This document shows positions 6,646 to 14,176 of a DNA stretch of 16,311 bases, piece by piece. The translations under genes were made by a program, and so were the position numbers. Source of the DNA: an uncultured Erysipelotrichaceae bacterium (GTDB lineage: Bacteria; Bacillota_I; Bacilli_A; Erysipelotrichales; Coprobacillaceae); the NCBI GenBank assembly GCA_900550005.1, contig URQL01000018.1:1-16311 (forward strand), in the 5' to 3' direction. Below the pieces are notes generated by a model, which was given only the letters and a program-made list of their open reading frames with translations, searched no databases and was not told the origin of the DNA. The stretch's first letter is position 1, and the number at the start of each line of letters is the position of its first letter.

Positions 6646-7342
6646 CTTTGTCGTCCCCTTTCTTTTTAGAAATCACTAATATTCCTACTCCAGCAACACT
6701 GGCAATTGCTAATCCTGCAAACAATTTATAACTTGTATAATCTCCAGTATCAATCGCTTTTTTAATTGGATTAACAACTGTTTTTACTACTTTATTAATA
6801 ATTTTTTCTGATATAGCTTCTTGGTCATCATGTTCTACTGAGAAATTTAATTGAACTAAACCAATCGAATTTTGATATTCATTTCCCATGACATCACCAT
6901 CTGCTGTTAAAATAATATCAAGTGTGGCTTCTTCATTTTGAGCTAAAGTTGCAATTAAGAAATTATCTTCCATCGCTTTAAGACCAACTTCATCTTGACC
7001 ACCAATCATACCTGCAAAAACAGATTGTCCATTAACAAGAAAATCAATATCATAGACCATATTGTCAGCAATATCATTACCAAAAGCATCTAATACTTTT
7101 GCACTCATATAAAATCTTAGTTCTCGATAATCTTTATTAGATAAAGTTATGGTTTGTTTTTTCGTTTCTCCTGGATAGATATCTTTAAAATCACTAAATA
7201 AATCGCCATCTTCACTATTTACTAAAACAAATTTTTCTGCTTCACCTTGGAAAGTAACCCCTGTACCTTCAGCTTTGGTATTTTTTATAGTTGGAACAAT
7301 CATCATCATTATAACAAATAAGGTAGCTATTTTTTTCATCAT
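6635..7342 (-). CDS. TasA/camelysin-associated surface protein with DTGD sorting-like tail
   Basis: A 235-residue exported protein. The signal peptide is residues 1-24 (ends TKA). The middle (about 28-170) has the beta-sandwich pattern of envelope proteins in SipW/TasA clusters: a YPGETKKQTITLSN strand pair, YDIDFLVNGQSVFAG, then ATLAQNEEATLDIIL and NEYQNSIGLVQLNFSVE near the end. Residues about 198-235 are a sorting-like tail: DTGD (198-201), a hydrophobic stretch (about 208-224) and a KKKGDDKDEK charged end. DTGD replaces LPxTG, so a non-standard sortase or simple membrane anchoring is possible. Two ATG codons (7342, 7339) follow a GGGGGGAACGA site that overlaps the upstream stop, suggesting coupled translation. 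It is the second gene of the TasA-like operon and overlaps the third. Confidence 0.85.
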   Translation of the reverse strand: MMKKIATLFVIMMMIVPTIKNTKAEGTGVTFQGEAEKFVLVNSEDGDLFSDFKDIYPGETKKQTITLSNKDYRELRFYMSAKVLDAFGNDIADNMVYDIDFLVNGQSVFAGMIGGQDEVGLKAMEDNFLIATLAQNEEATLDIILTADGDVMGNEYQNSIGLVQLNFSVEHDDQEAISEKIINKVVKTVVNPIKKAIDTGDYTSYKLFAGLAIASVAGVGILVISKKKGDDKDEK

Positions 7343-7354
7343 TTTCGTTCCCCC

Positions 7355-7993
7355 CTATTCCTCTACACTTTGTAGAATTCCTTGATCATCAATTTCAACA
7401 TCTAGACCCCATTCAGCTAAGATTGCTTGTTTAGCTGCATATTTTTGAATCCCATCTGCTTCAACATCAATTTGTACTTGATAAGATGCATATTCATTTG
7501 TCATATTGATATCACCAATGACTAAATTACTCAATGCATCATCCGTATATTCATTCGTTTCTAATGGTAAACGATAATACATATAAATCACTTCATTATT
7601 ACGATCATCATCTTGAATGATCCAATGATCTGTTTGTTCCGTTTTAATTTTAATATAAGAAGCATCTAAATCAGGTACTTTATTTCCTTGTTCATCTTTC
7701 CAATATTTAGTAATTGTTAAACGAACATACATTGGACTTGTTTCTACATTTTGAACATACATTTGTCTTTTTAAAACATCACCTGGTGAAGCATTCAAAT
7801 AAGTAGCACGATCTTCACTTATTTCAAACCCAGAATCAGACTCTCCATTATTTAGCGCTATTTTTAATGCAGTTGATGTCATCTTATTTTGAGTTGAAGT
7901 CTCTGCTCTAAAATAAGCAATTGTGCCACCAATGGTAATCAAGGCTAAACATAGGGCAACAACACACAATTTAATAACTCGATCTTTTTTCAT
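7355..7993 (-). CDS. Camelysin/TasA-like protein with SipW-type signal peptide
   Basis: A 212-residue exported protein and the best substrate candidate for the SipW peptidase at 2730-3224. The N-terminus is KKDRVIKL, a hydrophobic core, then GGTIAYFRAETSTQNKMT (22-39), the typical SipW-dependent pattern (GGTxAYF..., then N and T). The mature part follows the camelysin/TasA plan: LNASPGDVLKRQMYVQN (beta strand before the core), VRLTITKYW, and YASYQVQIDVEADGIQ before AAKQAILAEWG. Family members include the biofilm fibre protein TasA and the surface metalloprotease camelysin; I see no HExxH zinc motif, so a structural role is more likely. It is the first gene of its operon, behind a promoter with TGTGAC direct repeats identical in spacing to those of sipW. 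Confidence 0.9.
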   Translation of the reverse strand: MKKDRVIKLCVVALCLALITIGGTIAYFRAETSTQNKMTSTALKIALNNGESDSGFEISEDRATYLNASPGDVLKRQMYVQNVETSPMYVRLTITKYWKDEQGNKVPDLDASYIKIKTEQTDHWIIQDDDRNNEVIYMYYRLPLETNEYTDDALSNLVIGDINMTNEYASYQVQIDVEADGIQKYAAKQAILAEWGLDVEIDDQGILQSVEE

Positions 7994-8042
7994 ATTACCA
8001 TACTCCTATCTATTTAGATTTATATGTTCATTTTCTATGTTT

Positions 8043-8075
8043 AGTATAAAAGTTATATGTCACAAAAAAGTCACA
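8043..8075 (-). promoter_or_regulatory. TasA-like operon promoter with 11-bp-spaced TGTGAC repeats
   Basis: On the minus strand TGTGAC (8075-8070), five bases, TGTGAC (8064-8059), ten bases, then TATACT (8048-8043). Both repeats are perfect. The predicted leader is about 43 bases. Same arrangement as at 2398 and 2487. Confidence 0.8.
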
Positions 8076-8127
8076 TAATCTTGATTTCTCCATTTTTATC
8101 ACATTCCCCCTCTTACTTAACAATTTC

Positions 8128-8156
8128 TTTAAATTCCCCTTTTTTTTCGTTATAAT
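8128..8156 (+). promoter_or_regulatory. Promoter of the pilus-like operon
   Basis: A perfect TATAAT (8151-8156) lies about 25 bases before the first start codon, with a weak TTTAAA at the -35 position (8128-8133) and 17 bases between. The leader would be only about 18 bases. No TGTGAC repeat is linked to it on this strand. Confidence 0.55.
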
Positions 8157-8180
8157 AAAACTAAGAAAGGAGATGAGGAA

Positions 8181-9119
8181 ATGAAAAGAAAGCGAAAATA
8201 TCTACTCTATCTCCTTGTTTTTATATTATGTGGTTGTACGAATACATCTTCAAATAATGAAGTAAAAGAATATCGAGATAATACACCCCACATCTATGAA
8301 AATGAATCACCAAAGACAAATACCATTGGCAATGATTTAGTCACAATTGATTTATCAAACAGTGCTAAAGGTTATATTATGGTAGAATATTTTGGAATAA
8401 ATTCAAAAGTAAAAGTAAGAATCACTTTACCTAATCAAGAAGATCCCTACACTTATGATAAGTATGAAGGAAATGAAGCTTTTCCATTAACAGGTGGAAA
8501 TGGAACTTATAAAATACAAATTTTTGAAAATATTTCTGATAATAAATATTCCACACTTTTTTCTCAAGAATTTGATGTTCAACTAGAAAATGAATTTGAT
8601 CCATTCCTCTACCCTAGTCAATATGTAAATTATAATGCCAACACAAAAGCCATCACTTTAGCAAAACAAATTGTTGAAGATGCAACAGATGACCTTGATG
8701 CAGTAACTAAAATTTACCACTATACTATAAATAACATCACCTATGATGATCAAAAAGCAGATCAAATCAAAGATGGTTCTTTAAAAGGCTATCTTCCCGA
8801 TTGTGATAAAACCTTAGAAACTAAAAAAGGGATTTGTTTTGATTATGCAGCCTTAATGGCAACCATGTTAAGAACACAAAACATCCCAACCCGACTTGAA
8901 ATTGGTTACGCTAAAAATGAAGAAGATATTAAAAAAAGTATTTATCATGCTTGGATCAGTGTTTATATCGACCAAATTGGGTGGATCGATAATTTTATCG
9001 AATTTGATGGTCATTCATGGAAAATAATGGATCCAACATTCGCATCCGAAAGTCAAGATAAAAAAACAAAAAATTACATAACCAACAAAGATAATTACCA
9101 AACAAAATATTTATATTAG
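8181..9119 (+). CDS. Lipoprotein with transglutaminase-like cysteine protease fold
   Basis: A 312-residue exported protein. Residues 1-19 are a lipoprotein signal with the lipobox LCGC, so Cys19 would carry the lipid. Cys at the second lipobox position is unusual but tolerated. Residues about 50-135 may form a beta-rich domain. Residues about 155-290 are a transglutaminase-like core: KGICFDYAALMATMLR with Cys219, YHAWISVY with His256, and MDPTF with Asp284, the expected Cys-His-Asp triad in the expected order. Such proteins may cut peptides, cross-link proteins or work on wall peptides; the substrate cannot be read from sequence. It is the first gene of the pilus-like operon; its TAG stop runs into the Shine-Dalgarno site of the GspF gene. 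Association with pilus assembly is inferred from the operon. Confidence 0.9.
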   Translation: MKRKRKYLLYLLVFILCGCTNTSSNNEVKEYRDNTPHIYENESPKTNTIGNDLVTIDLSNSAKGYIMVEYFGINSKVKVRITLPNQEDPYTYDKYEGNEAFPLTGGNGTYKIQIFENISDNKYSTLFSQEFDVQLENEFDPFLYPSQYVNYNANTKAITLAKQIVEDATDDLDAVTKIYHYTINNITYDDQKADQIKDGSLKGYLPDCDKTLETKKGICFDYAALMATMLRTQNIPTRLEIGYAKNEEDIKKSIYHAWISVYIDQIGWIDNFIEFDGHSWKIMDPTFASESQDKKTKNYITNKDNYQTKYLY

Positions 9120-9128
9120 GAGGTTACT

Positions 9129-10169
9129 ATGAAACAATCTACATTATCAAACAAAGAACTTGCCTTGTTTTGTGAACAAATGAATATGATTATCAAAGCT
9201 GGTATGACACCTTATGAAGGGATCACCATTATCATGCAAGATAACTCCCCTACTTTACAAAAAACACTTAAGGAAGTCGAGCGACAATTAGAGTTAGGAA
9301 ATAGTCTTTACCAATCTTTAAAAGCAATGCCTGCTTTTCCTACTTATATGCTCGATATGATTAATATCGGTGAAAAAGCTGGACGTTTAGAAGAAGTTTT
9401 CCATTCTTTACATATTCACTATTTACAACAAGAACAAATTTACCAAAATATCAAAAGTGCATTTACTTATCCTATGATTATGATTACTTTAATGTTAATA
9501 ATTGTAATCGTACTGATTACTAAAGTACTTCCTATATTTGCACTTGTTTTTAATCAGTTAGGAAGTTCATTTTCAAGTTTTTCACAAATGTTACTTCATT
9601 TAGGACAAATACTTACACGCTACTCCTCTTTCTTTTTAGTGATTCTAGCCATTTTATGTATCAGTTTTATTTATCTAACACAAAGCACAAAAGGAAAATT
9701 ACATCTAAATTATCTTTTTACACATTGTCCACTTACAAAAAATCTATCTCTAAAAATCGCGACAAGCTCTTTTGCGAGTGCAACTGCCATTGGACTTAGC
9801 AGTGGTTTAGATATTGACGAAAGTATCGAACTCGCTAAAAAAATCATCAATAATCCATTACTAGAAAGCAGAGTGAAACAATGTTTAAAACAAATGCAGG
9901 AACACACTGACTTTACTAGTGCCCTCTTACAAAATCAAATCTTTACAGGAATGTATAGTCGTTTGATCCAAATCGGTTTTAAAACTGGAAATTATGATCA
10001 AGTCATGCTTGATGTGGCGAAAAAATACAATGAAGAAACATACAGTCAAATAGAAGATACCATTGCGATCATTGAACCTACATTAGTAGCTATCTTATCA
10101 ATCATTGTTGGCATCATTCTATTATCTATTTTGCTTCCACTAATGGGTATTATGTCTTCATTAGGTTAA
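9129..10169 (+). CDS. GspF/PilC-type inner-membrane platform protein
   Basis: A 346-residue membrane protein of the type II secretion F family, the platform on which the cytoplasmic ATPase acts. It shows the usual internal duplication: a helical cytoplasmic half (about 8-112) with MNIGEK-type motif MINIGEKAGRLEEVF (77-91), then a second half (about 208-315) with LIQIGFKTGNYDQVM (279-293). Membrane segments are at about 113-140, 167-184 and 318-342. Length is typical for ComGB/PilC proteins. The start follows AGGAGG. It lies between the lipoprotein gene and four short membrane proteins, in one tight operon with the PilT-like ATPase. Confidence 0.93.
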   Translation: MKQSTLSNKELALFCEQMNMIIKAGMTPYEGITIIMQDNSPTLQKTLKEVERQLELGNSLYQSLKAMPAFPTYMLDMINIGEKAGRLEEVFHSLHIHYLQQEQIYQNIKSAFTYPMIMITLMLIIVIVLITKVLPIFALVFNQLGSSFSSFSQMLLHLGQILTRYSSFFLVILAILCISFIYLTQSTKGKLHLNYLFTHCPLTKNLSLKIATSSFASATAIGLSSGLDIDESIELAKKIINNPLLESRVKQCLKQMQEHTDFTSALLQNQIFTGMYSRLIQIGFKTGNYDQVMLDVAKKYNEETYSQIEDTIAIIEPTLVAILSIIVGIILLSILLPLMGIMSSLG

Positions 10170-10174
10170 ACACT

Positions 10175-10465
10175 ATGAAATCAAAAAGTAAAATTTCTTT
10201 AATGATCACTATTATTCTCTTCATTGTATTGATCTTTCAAATTCAAAACATTGCTTTACTTACTAAAAAACAACAACAAATCAATTTAGAAAAAGCTTTG
10301 TCACGAGATATTATTGAATGTTATGCCTTAGAAGGCTATTATCCACCAGATTTAAACTATATCGAAGAACATTATGGTCTATCTTATAATAAAAGTGAAT
10401 TCTTCATTGATTATCAAATTGAAGGTGAAAATATTAAACCTACTTTCACCATTATCGAAAGGTAG
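10175..10465 (+). CDS. Short one-pass membrane protein, pilin-like (96 aa)
   Basis: A short lysine-containing N-terminus, a single membrane segment (about 8-28), a short helix (KKQQQINLEKALSRDIIECYA) and a small C-terminal domain with YALEGYYPPDLNYIEEHYGL and FFIDYQIEGENI. The single N-terminal helix followed by a small globular domain is the pilin plan, but there is no Gly-Phe cleavage site and no Glu at position +5. From memory, similar YPPxLxYLExHYGL proteins occur in the same place in pilus-like clusters of other gut Firmicutes. The ribosome site is weak and the gene begins six bases after the GspF gene, so coupled translation is likely. It may be an uncleaved pilin or an assembly component. 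Confidence 0.8.
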   Translation: MKSKSKISLMITIILFIVLIFQIQNIALLTKKQQQINLEKALSRDIIECYALEGYYPPDLNYIEEHYGLSYNKSEFFIDYQIEGENIKPTFTIIER

Positions 10466-10473
10466 GAGAGTTT

Positions 10474-10929
10474 ATGCGTACAAAACAACACTCTATTGAT
10501 TTTATCTTTGTCTTATTATTATTTTGTTTCTTCACATTTGCATCTCTTTCAGTTGTTCAAATTGGCTTTAAAGTTTATCAATCGATCACATCAACAATGG
10601 AAAATAATTTTCAAATACGTACTCCTAGTCTTTATGTTACTGAAAAAATTCATCAAGACTATTTCCAAGGAAATATCCAAATAACAAGCATTGAAAATAA
10701 ATCCGCATTAGCTATTTACAACGAAGAAAACTATGTTACTTATCTCTATCAAGATCAAAATCAATTAAAAGAACTTTTTACAACTATTACAACTACACCA
10801 ACCTTATCTGCTGGAGAGGCAATCATGGATTTAGATGATTTAAAAATTGAAAAAGTGAATGATCACCTTGTTAAAATCACTTTTTACTATACATCTCAAA
10901 AAGAAGAAACATACGTTTCTGTTTTATAG
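10474..10929 (+). CDS. DUF4860-like pilin-type membrane protein (151 aa)
   Basis: After HSIDFIFVLLLF comes a single membrane segment (about 9-33, FCFFTFASLSVVQIGF), then KVYQSITSTMENNFQIRTPSLYVTEKI and a beta-rich C-terminal domain (about 65-151). The sequence fits the DUF4860 family, one-pass proteins found in pilus-like operons of Clostridia; their function is not established. No canonical prepilin peptidase site is visible. The AGGAG site and 8-base gap place it firmly in the operon. It could be a minor pilin or an anchor of the apparatus. Confidence 0.83.
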   Translation: MRTKQHSIDFIFVLLLFCFFTFASLSVVQIGFKVYQSITSTMENNFQIRTPSLYVTEKIHQDYFQGNIQITSIENKSALAIYNEENYVTYLYQDQNQLKELFTTITTTPTLSAGEAIMDLDDLKIEKVNDHLVKITFYYTSQKEETYVSVL

Positions 10930-10937
10930 GAGGGTTT

Positions 10938-11342
10938 ATGAAAAGAAAAAATCAAAATAATTTATTTCTAATTGAAATCATCTTATCCATCTTTATTTTC
11001 ACTTGTACGGCTGCCATTTGCATTCAAATTTTTGTAACAGCCTACCAATTAAACCAAAAAGCCAGTTATCGTAATTTTGCTTTGAATGAGTGCCAAAATA
11101 TCTCTGAAACTTGGATCAGTGATCCTTCTTTATCTTTAGAAGCAGTTTTAACTAAACTCTATCAAAATGATAATACAACCTTATATTATGATACAAACAA
11201 TAAAATCACTGATCAAATTAGTGAAAATACAATTCAAATACAATCCTTTGATAATCAACTTCATTTTAATATTTATTATCATAATGAAATCGCAGATCAA
11301 TTGATAATTCAACGACCTAATCAAAAAGTAAAGGAGAAATAA
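10938..11342 (+). CDS. Type II/IV pseudopilin-like protein (134 aa)
   Basis: A basic N-terminus MKRKNQNN is followed by LFLIEIILSIFIF, which aligns with the conserved pilin start FTLIE: the Glu at +5 is present (Glu13), but the residue before the cut is Asn rather than Gly. A membrane segment (about 9-33) continues into a helix with YRNFALNECQNISETW, and a short C-terminal domain follows (about 70-134). Of the four short membrane proteins here it is closest to a classical pseudopilin. The gene has AGGAGG just before it and is followed after two bases by the next gene. Processing by a prepilin peptidase is uncertain. Confidence 0.83.
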   Translation: MKRKNQNNLFLIEIILSIFIFTCTAAICIQIFVTAYQLNQKASYRNFALNECQNISETWISDPSLSLEAVLTKLYQNDNTTLYYDTNNKITDQISENTIQIQSFDNQLHFNIYYHNEIADQLIIQRPNQKVKEK

Positions 11343-11344
11343 AT

Positions 11345-11821
11345 ATGAACAAACATTTTCACATTGGTATCACTTCCCTGATGACCATATTTGTTGTCTT
11401 ATGTCTGGTAACATTTTCCCTTCTTTCTCTTTCTAGTAGCAAAGCAAATGTAAACTATAGTCAAAAAGTCATTCAATCAAGTAAAGATTACTTTTCATTA
11501 CGAAATCAAGCTTATCTTCAACTCGATCAAATTCAAGAAGAACTCATTCAAATTGACTCAAATTCATCTAATTCAAATGATTATTTTGATCAAGTTAACC
11601 ATCTTTTTCCATTAAAAGATCATCAATATTCTTTTGAAATAAGTGATGAAAATTCTATATTACAAGTCACTATTCAAATTGATGAACCAATGATAAATCA
11701 ACCCTATTACACCATTTTATCAATGAATAAGAAAAATAAAACAAAATGGGAAAACAATTCAGGAACACCCATTCTATTCAACAAAGGAGAATTATATGGA
11801 CTATATACAAGATTTAATTAA
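11345..11821 (+). CDS. One-pass membrane protein of the pilus-like operon (158 aa)
   Basis: The N-terminus FHIGITSLMTIFVVLCLVTFSL is one membrane segment (about 8-30), followed by LSSSKANVNYSQKVIQSSKDYF and a long helix or coiled region (about 40-75), then a small domain (about 80-158) ending NKGELYGLYTRFN. It fits a pilin-like or assembly protein, but I cannot assign a named family. There is no prepilin cleavage motif. The 3' end overlaps the ATPase gene by 26 bases, so the ATPase ribosome site (AAAGGAG) lies inside this coding region. Confidence 0.78.
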   Translation: MNKHFHIGITSLMTIFVVLCLVTFSLLSLSSSKANVNYSQKVIQSSKDYFSLRNQAYLQLDQIQEELIQIDSNSSNSNDYFDQVNHLFPLKDHQYSFEISDENSILQVTIQIDEPMINQPYYTILSMNKKNKTKWENNSGTPILFNKGELYGLYTRFN

Positions 11822-12857
11822 CATTACACGTTTAGGCGCATCTGATATCTTTATCATTGCCGGAAAAGAAATTACTTATAAGGCTTATTCACAAATTGAA
11901 AGCTATAATGATCAAACACTATCACCTGCTATGACCCGTGAATTCATTGAAGCCATTTATGAAAATGCACATCGCGATATTCATATTTTATTAGATGAAG
12001 GAGATGATGACTTTTCTTTTTCAATTGCGAATATTTCTCGTTTTCGTGTCAGTACTTATAAACAACGTGGTTCTTTAGCTGCTGTTATACGTGTTATCGC
12101 ATTCGAATTACCTAATGCATCTTCTTTACATATTCCTGAAAGCATCATTAAGATGGGACAAATTAATAAAGGTCTAGTTCTTGTTACAGGTCCTGCAGGA
12201 AGTGGTAAAACGACAACACTAGCTTGTATCATTGATTACATTAATCAAAACTATCAAAAACATATTATTACTTTAGAAGACCCTATTGAATTTCTTCATT
12301 CACATAAAAAAAGTATTGTATCACAAAGAGAAATTCATATTGATACACAAAGTTATGTTAAAGCATTGAGAGCTTCTTTACGACAAAGTCCTGATGTTAT
12401 CTTACTTGGTGAAATGCGTGATTATGAAACGACAAATGTAGCCATCACGGCTGCAGAAACAGGTCACATTGTCTTTTCAACCTTACATACGATTGGAGCA
12501 GCTAAAACCATTGATCGCATTATAGATGTTTTTCCACCAAATCAACAAAGACAAATTGCCGTACAGCTTTCTTTAACTCTACATGCAGTCATATCTCAAC
12601 AACTTGTTCCTACTATAGACGGTACGATGATTCCTGTTTTTGAAGTTATGTATATGAATCCAGCAATACGTAATGTTATACGTGATAATAAAACCCATCA
12701 AATCGATGGTATTATTGCTTCATCAAGTAATGAAAACATGATTAGCATGGATACTAGCTTATTCACCCTCTATAAACAAGGCATCATTCTTGATAAAACA
12801 GCAATTCAATTCGCCTCAAATCCAGAAATGATGACCAAAAAGTTACAAAACATCTAG
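11796..12857 (+). CDS. pilT: PilT-type secretion/pilus ATPase
   Basis: A 353-residue cytoplasmic hexameric ATPase of the GspE/PilT family that powers extension or retraction of pilus-like fibres. The N-terminal domain (about 1-105) starts RLGASDIFIIAG, as in PilT proteins. The motor has Walker A GPAGSGKTT (132-140), an Asp box ITLEDPIEF (158-166), Walker B DVILLGEMRDYET (200-212) and a His box HIVFSTLHT (224-232). GEMRD rather than GEIRD, and the lack of a four-cysteine zinc motif, favour PilT over PilB/GspE. It is the only ATPase in the operon, so it may drive assembly itself, or an extension ATPase may be encoded elsewhere. The start overlaps the previous gene by 26 bases. Confidence 0.93.
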   Translation: MDYIQDLINITRLGASDIFIIAGKEITYKAYSQIESYNDQTLSPAMTREFIEAIYENAHRDIHILLDEGDDDFSFSIANISRFRVSTYKQRGSLAAVIRVIAFELPNASSLHIPESIIKMGQINKGLVLVTGPAGSGKTTTLACIIDYINQNYQKHIITLEDPIEFLHSHKKSIVSQREIHIDTQSYVKALRASLRQSPDVILLGEMRDYETTNVAITAAETGHIVFSTLHTIGAAKTIDRIIDVFPPNQQRQIAVQLSLTLHAVISQQLVPTIDGTMIPVFEVMYMNPAIRNVIRDNKTHQIDGIIASSSNENMISMDTSLFTLYKQGIILDKTAIQFASNPEMMTKKLQNI

Positions 12858-12877
12858 AATTAAGGAGGAGAATTATT

Positions 12878-14101
12878 ATGAATAAACAAGATATTGGAAT
12901 GCTTATTCGTGTCAATCGTATTGCACAGAACATGTCCATTCGTTCCTTTGCCCATTTCATTGGTATTGAATATAGTCAATTAAGTAAAATCGAACGTGGA
13001 ATTGAATCCTCAAATGAAGATACTATTCAAGCAATCTTTGATGGCTTAGATATTGATATGACAGGTTTAGATGATTTTTTAGAAGAAAGCAGAAAAATCA
13101 ATAGTCGCTTTCTAACCGAAGTATACTTCTTCCATGATATCACTCATGTTGAGGATTTGAAATTATCTTTAGACCAATTAACAAAAGATTACGCACTTTC
13201 TCATTATGCATTAATTGATTATTTACTTTATTATCTAGCTAAAAGTGATACTGAAAAAATGACAAAATGTGTACAGATATTAAATGAAATTATTTCCTTT
13301 GCTTCCTTACAAGATTGTCAAACAATTTATCATTCTTTAGCACATTACGAATATCTATTAGATCATTACGCCGACGCTGAAGAATTGATTGTCCAAGCTG
13401 ATAAAAACTTTATTAATAATCGACGTCATGCACTTATTCTTTGTCAACATGGTTTAATTCAAATGTCGACAGGTAAATTATTTGAAGCCCATGACGCTCT
13501 CTCACAAGCAAAACAACTATTTGAATCTGAAAATAATTTCACGCGTAGTTTTATGTGTAAAATCTATTTATCTGAAATATTGATTGCAGTAGGTAAATAT
13601 GAAGATGCGTTAAATACCTATCAAGAGTTACTCAAACTAAATAAAACATTATCCGTTTCACCTGTTTTTGTAACAAGAATTTATGTTGGTATGTTTTATA
13701 TTTATGCATATCAACAAGACTTTACTTCCTTTTTTGAATTTTATCATCATTTAGATGAAACGACCATTGATCGTCTTAAACGCTATTCAATTTTCTATGC
13801 TTTACTTATCTATAGTTTATATTCAACGAATCAAATTGATATTTGTAAGAAAATAATTCGTAGCTATCGCAATATTAAAAAAGGTTTAGTTGATCAATTG
13901 ATGATTGAATATTATCGATTACTTGCTTTAAATAAATCAAATATTGAATTTGAAATGACGTTCAATAAATTCTTTATTCGATTAGATCGTACACCAATCA
14001 ATTTTTATCAAAAAAACATGCTTAAACTCTTTTTAAAATGTTTAGAGTCAACACAAAATTACCCAGTTCTCTACCGTTTATCTACTTATATATTAAATTA
14101 A
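12878..14101 (+). CDS. XRE-family regulator with TPR-like helical domain (Rgg/PlcR-like)
   Basis: A 407-residue cytoplasmic protein. Residues about 5-60 form a Cro/CI-type helix-turn-helix (IRVNRIAQNMSIRSFAHFIGI, YSQLSKIERG). The remainder is helical, with repeats of about 35-40 residues such as HYEYLLDHYADAEELI, LIQMSTGKLFEAHDALSQAK and CKIYLSEILIAVGKYEDALN, which are TPR-like. This is the plan of Rgg/PlcR/ComR-type regulators, whose TPR domain often binds a short peptide. No peptide gene is visible next to it, so peptide control is only a possibility. TAAGGAGGAG precedes the start. It is the last gene of the pilus-like operon, 20 bases after pilT, and may control it. Confidence 0.88.
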   Translation: MNKQDIGMLIRVNRIAQNMSIRSFAHFIGIEYSQLSKIERGIESSNEDTIQAIFDGLDIDMTGLDDFLEESRKINSRFLTEVYFFHDITHVEDLKLSLDQLTKDYALSHYALIDYLLYYLAKSDTEKMTKCVQILNEIISFASLQDCQTIYHSLAHYEYLLDHYADAEELIVQADKNFINNRRHALILCQHGLIQMSTGKLFEAHDALSQAKQLFESENNFTRSFMCKIYLSEILIAVGKYEDALNTYQELLKLNKTLSVSPVFVTRIYVGMFYIYAYQQDFTSFFEFYHHLDETTIDRLKRYSIFYALLIYSLYSTNQIDICKKIIRSYRNIKKGLVDQLMIEYYRLLALNKSNIEFEMTFNKFFIRLDRTPINFYQKNMLKLFLKCLESTQNYPVLYRLSTYILN

Positions 14102-14105
14102 AATG

Positions 14106-14155
14106 AAAAAGGAGATTTCAAAGCATTGTTAATCAATGTTTGAAATCTCTTTTTA
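14106..14155. terminator. Strong terminator between the pilus-like operon and pepC
   Basis: GAGATTTCAAA (14112-14122) pairs with TTTGAAATCTC (14139-14149); after a bulged G, CATTG pairs with CAATG around loop TTAAT. It is followed by TCTTTTTA on the plus strand and, reading the other way, by an A-run that becomes T5, so it probably serves convergent pepC too. Confidence 0.9.
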
Positions 14156-14176
14156 TAATACTAACATTAACTATTA

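Noticed and set aside
9710..9907. Minus-strand frame within the GspF gene
   Set aside because: Antisense shadow without promoter or ribosome site.
10496..10684. Second plus-strand frame within the DUF4860-like gene
   Set aside because: Shadow frame with no ribosome site; the 151-aa frame has an AGGAG site and operon spacing.
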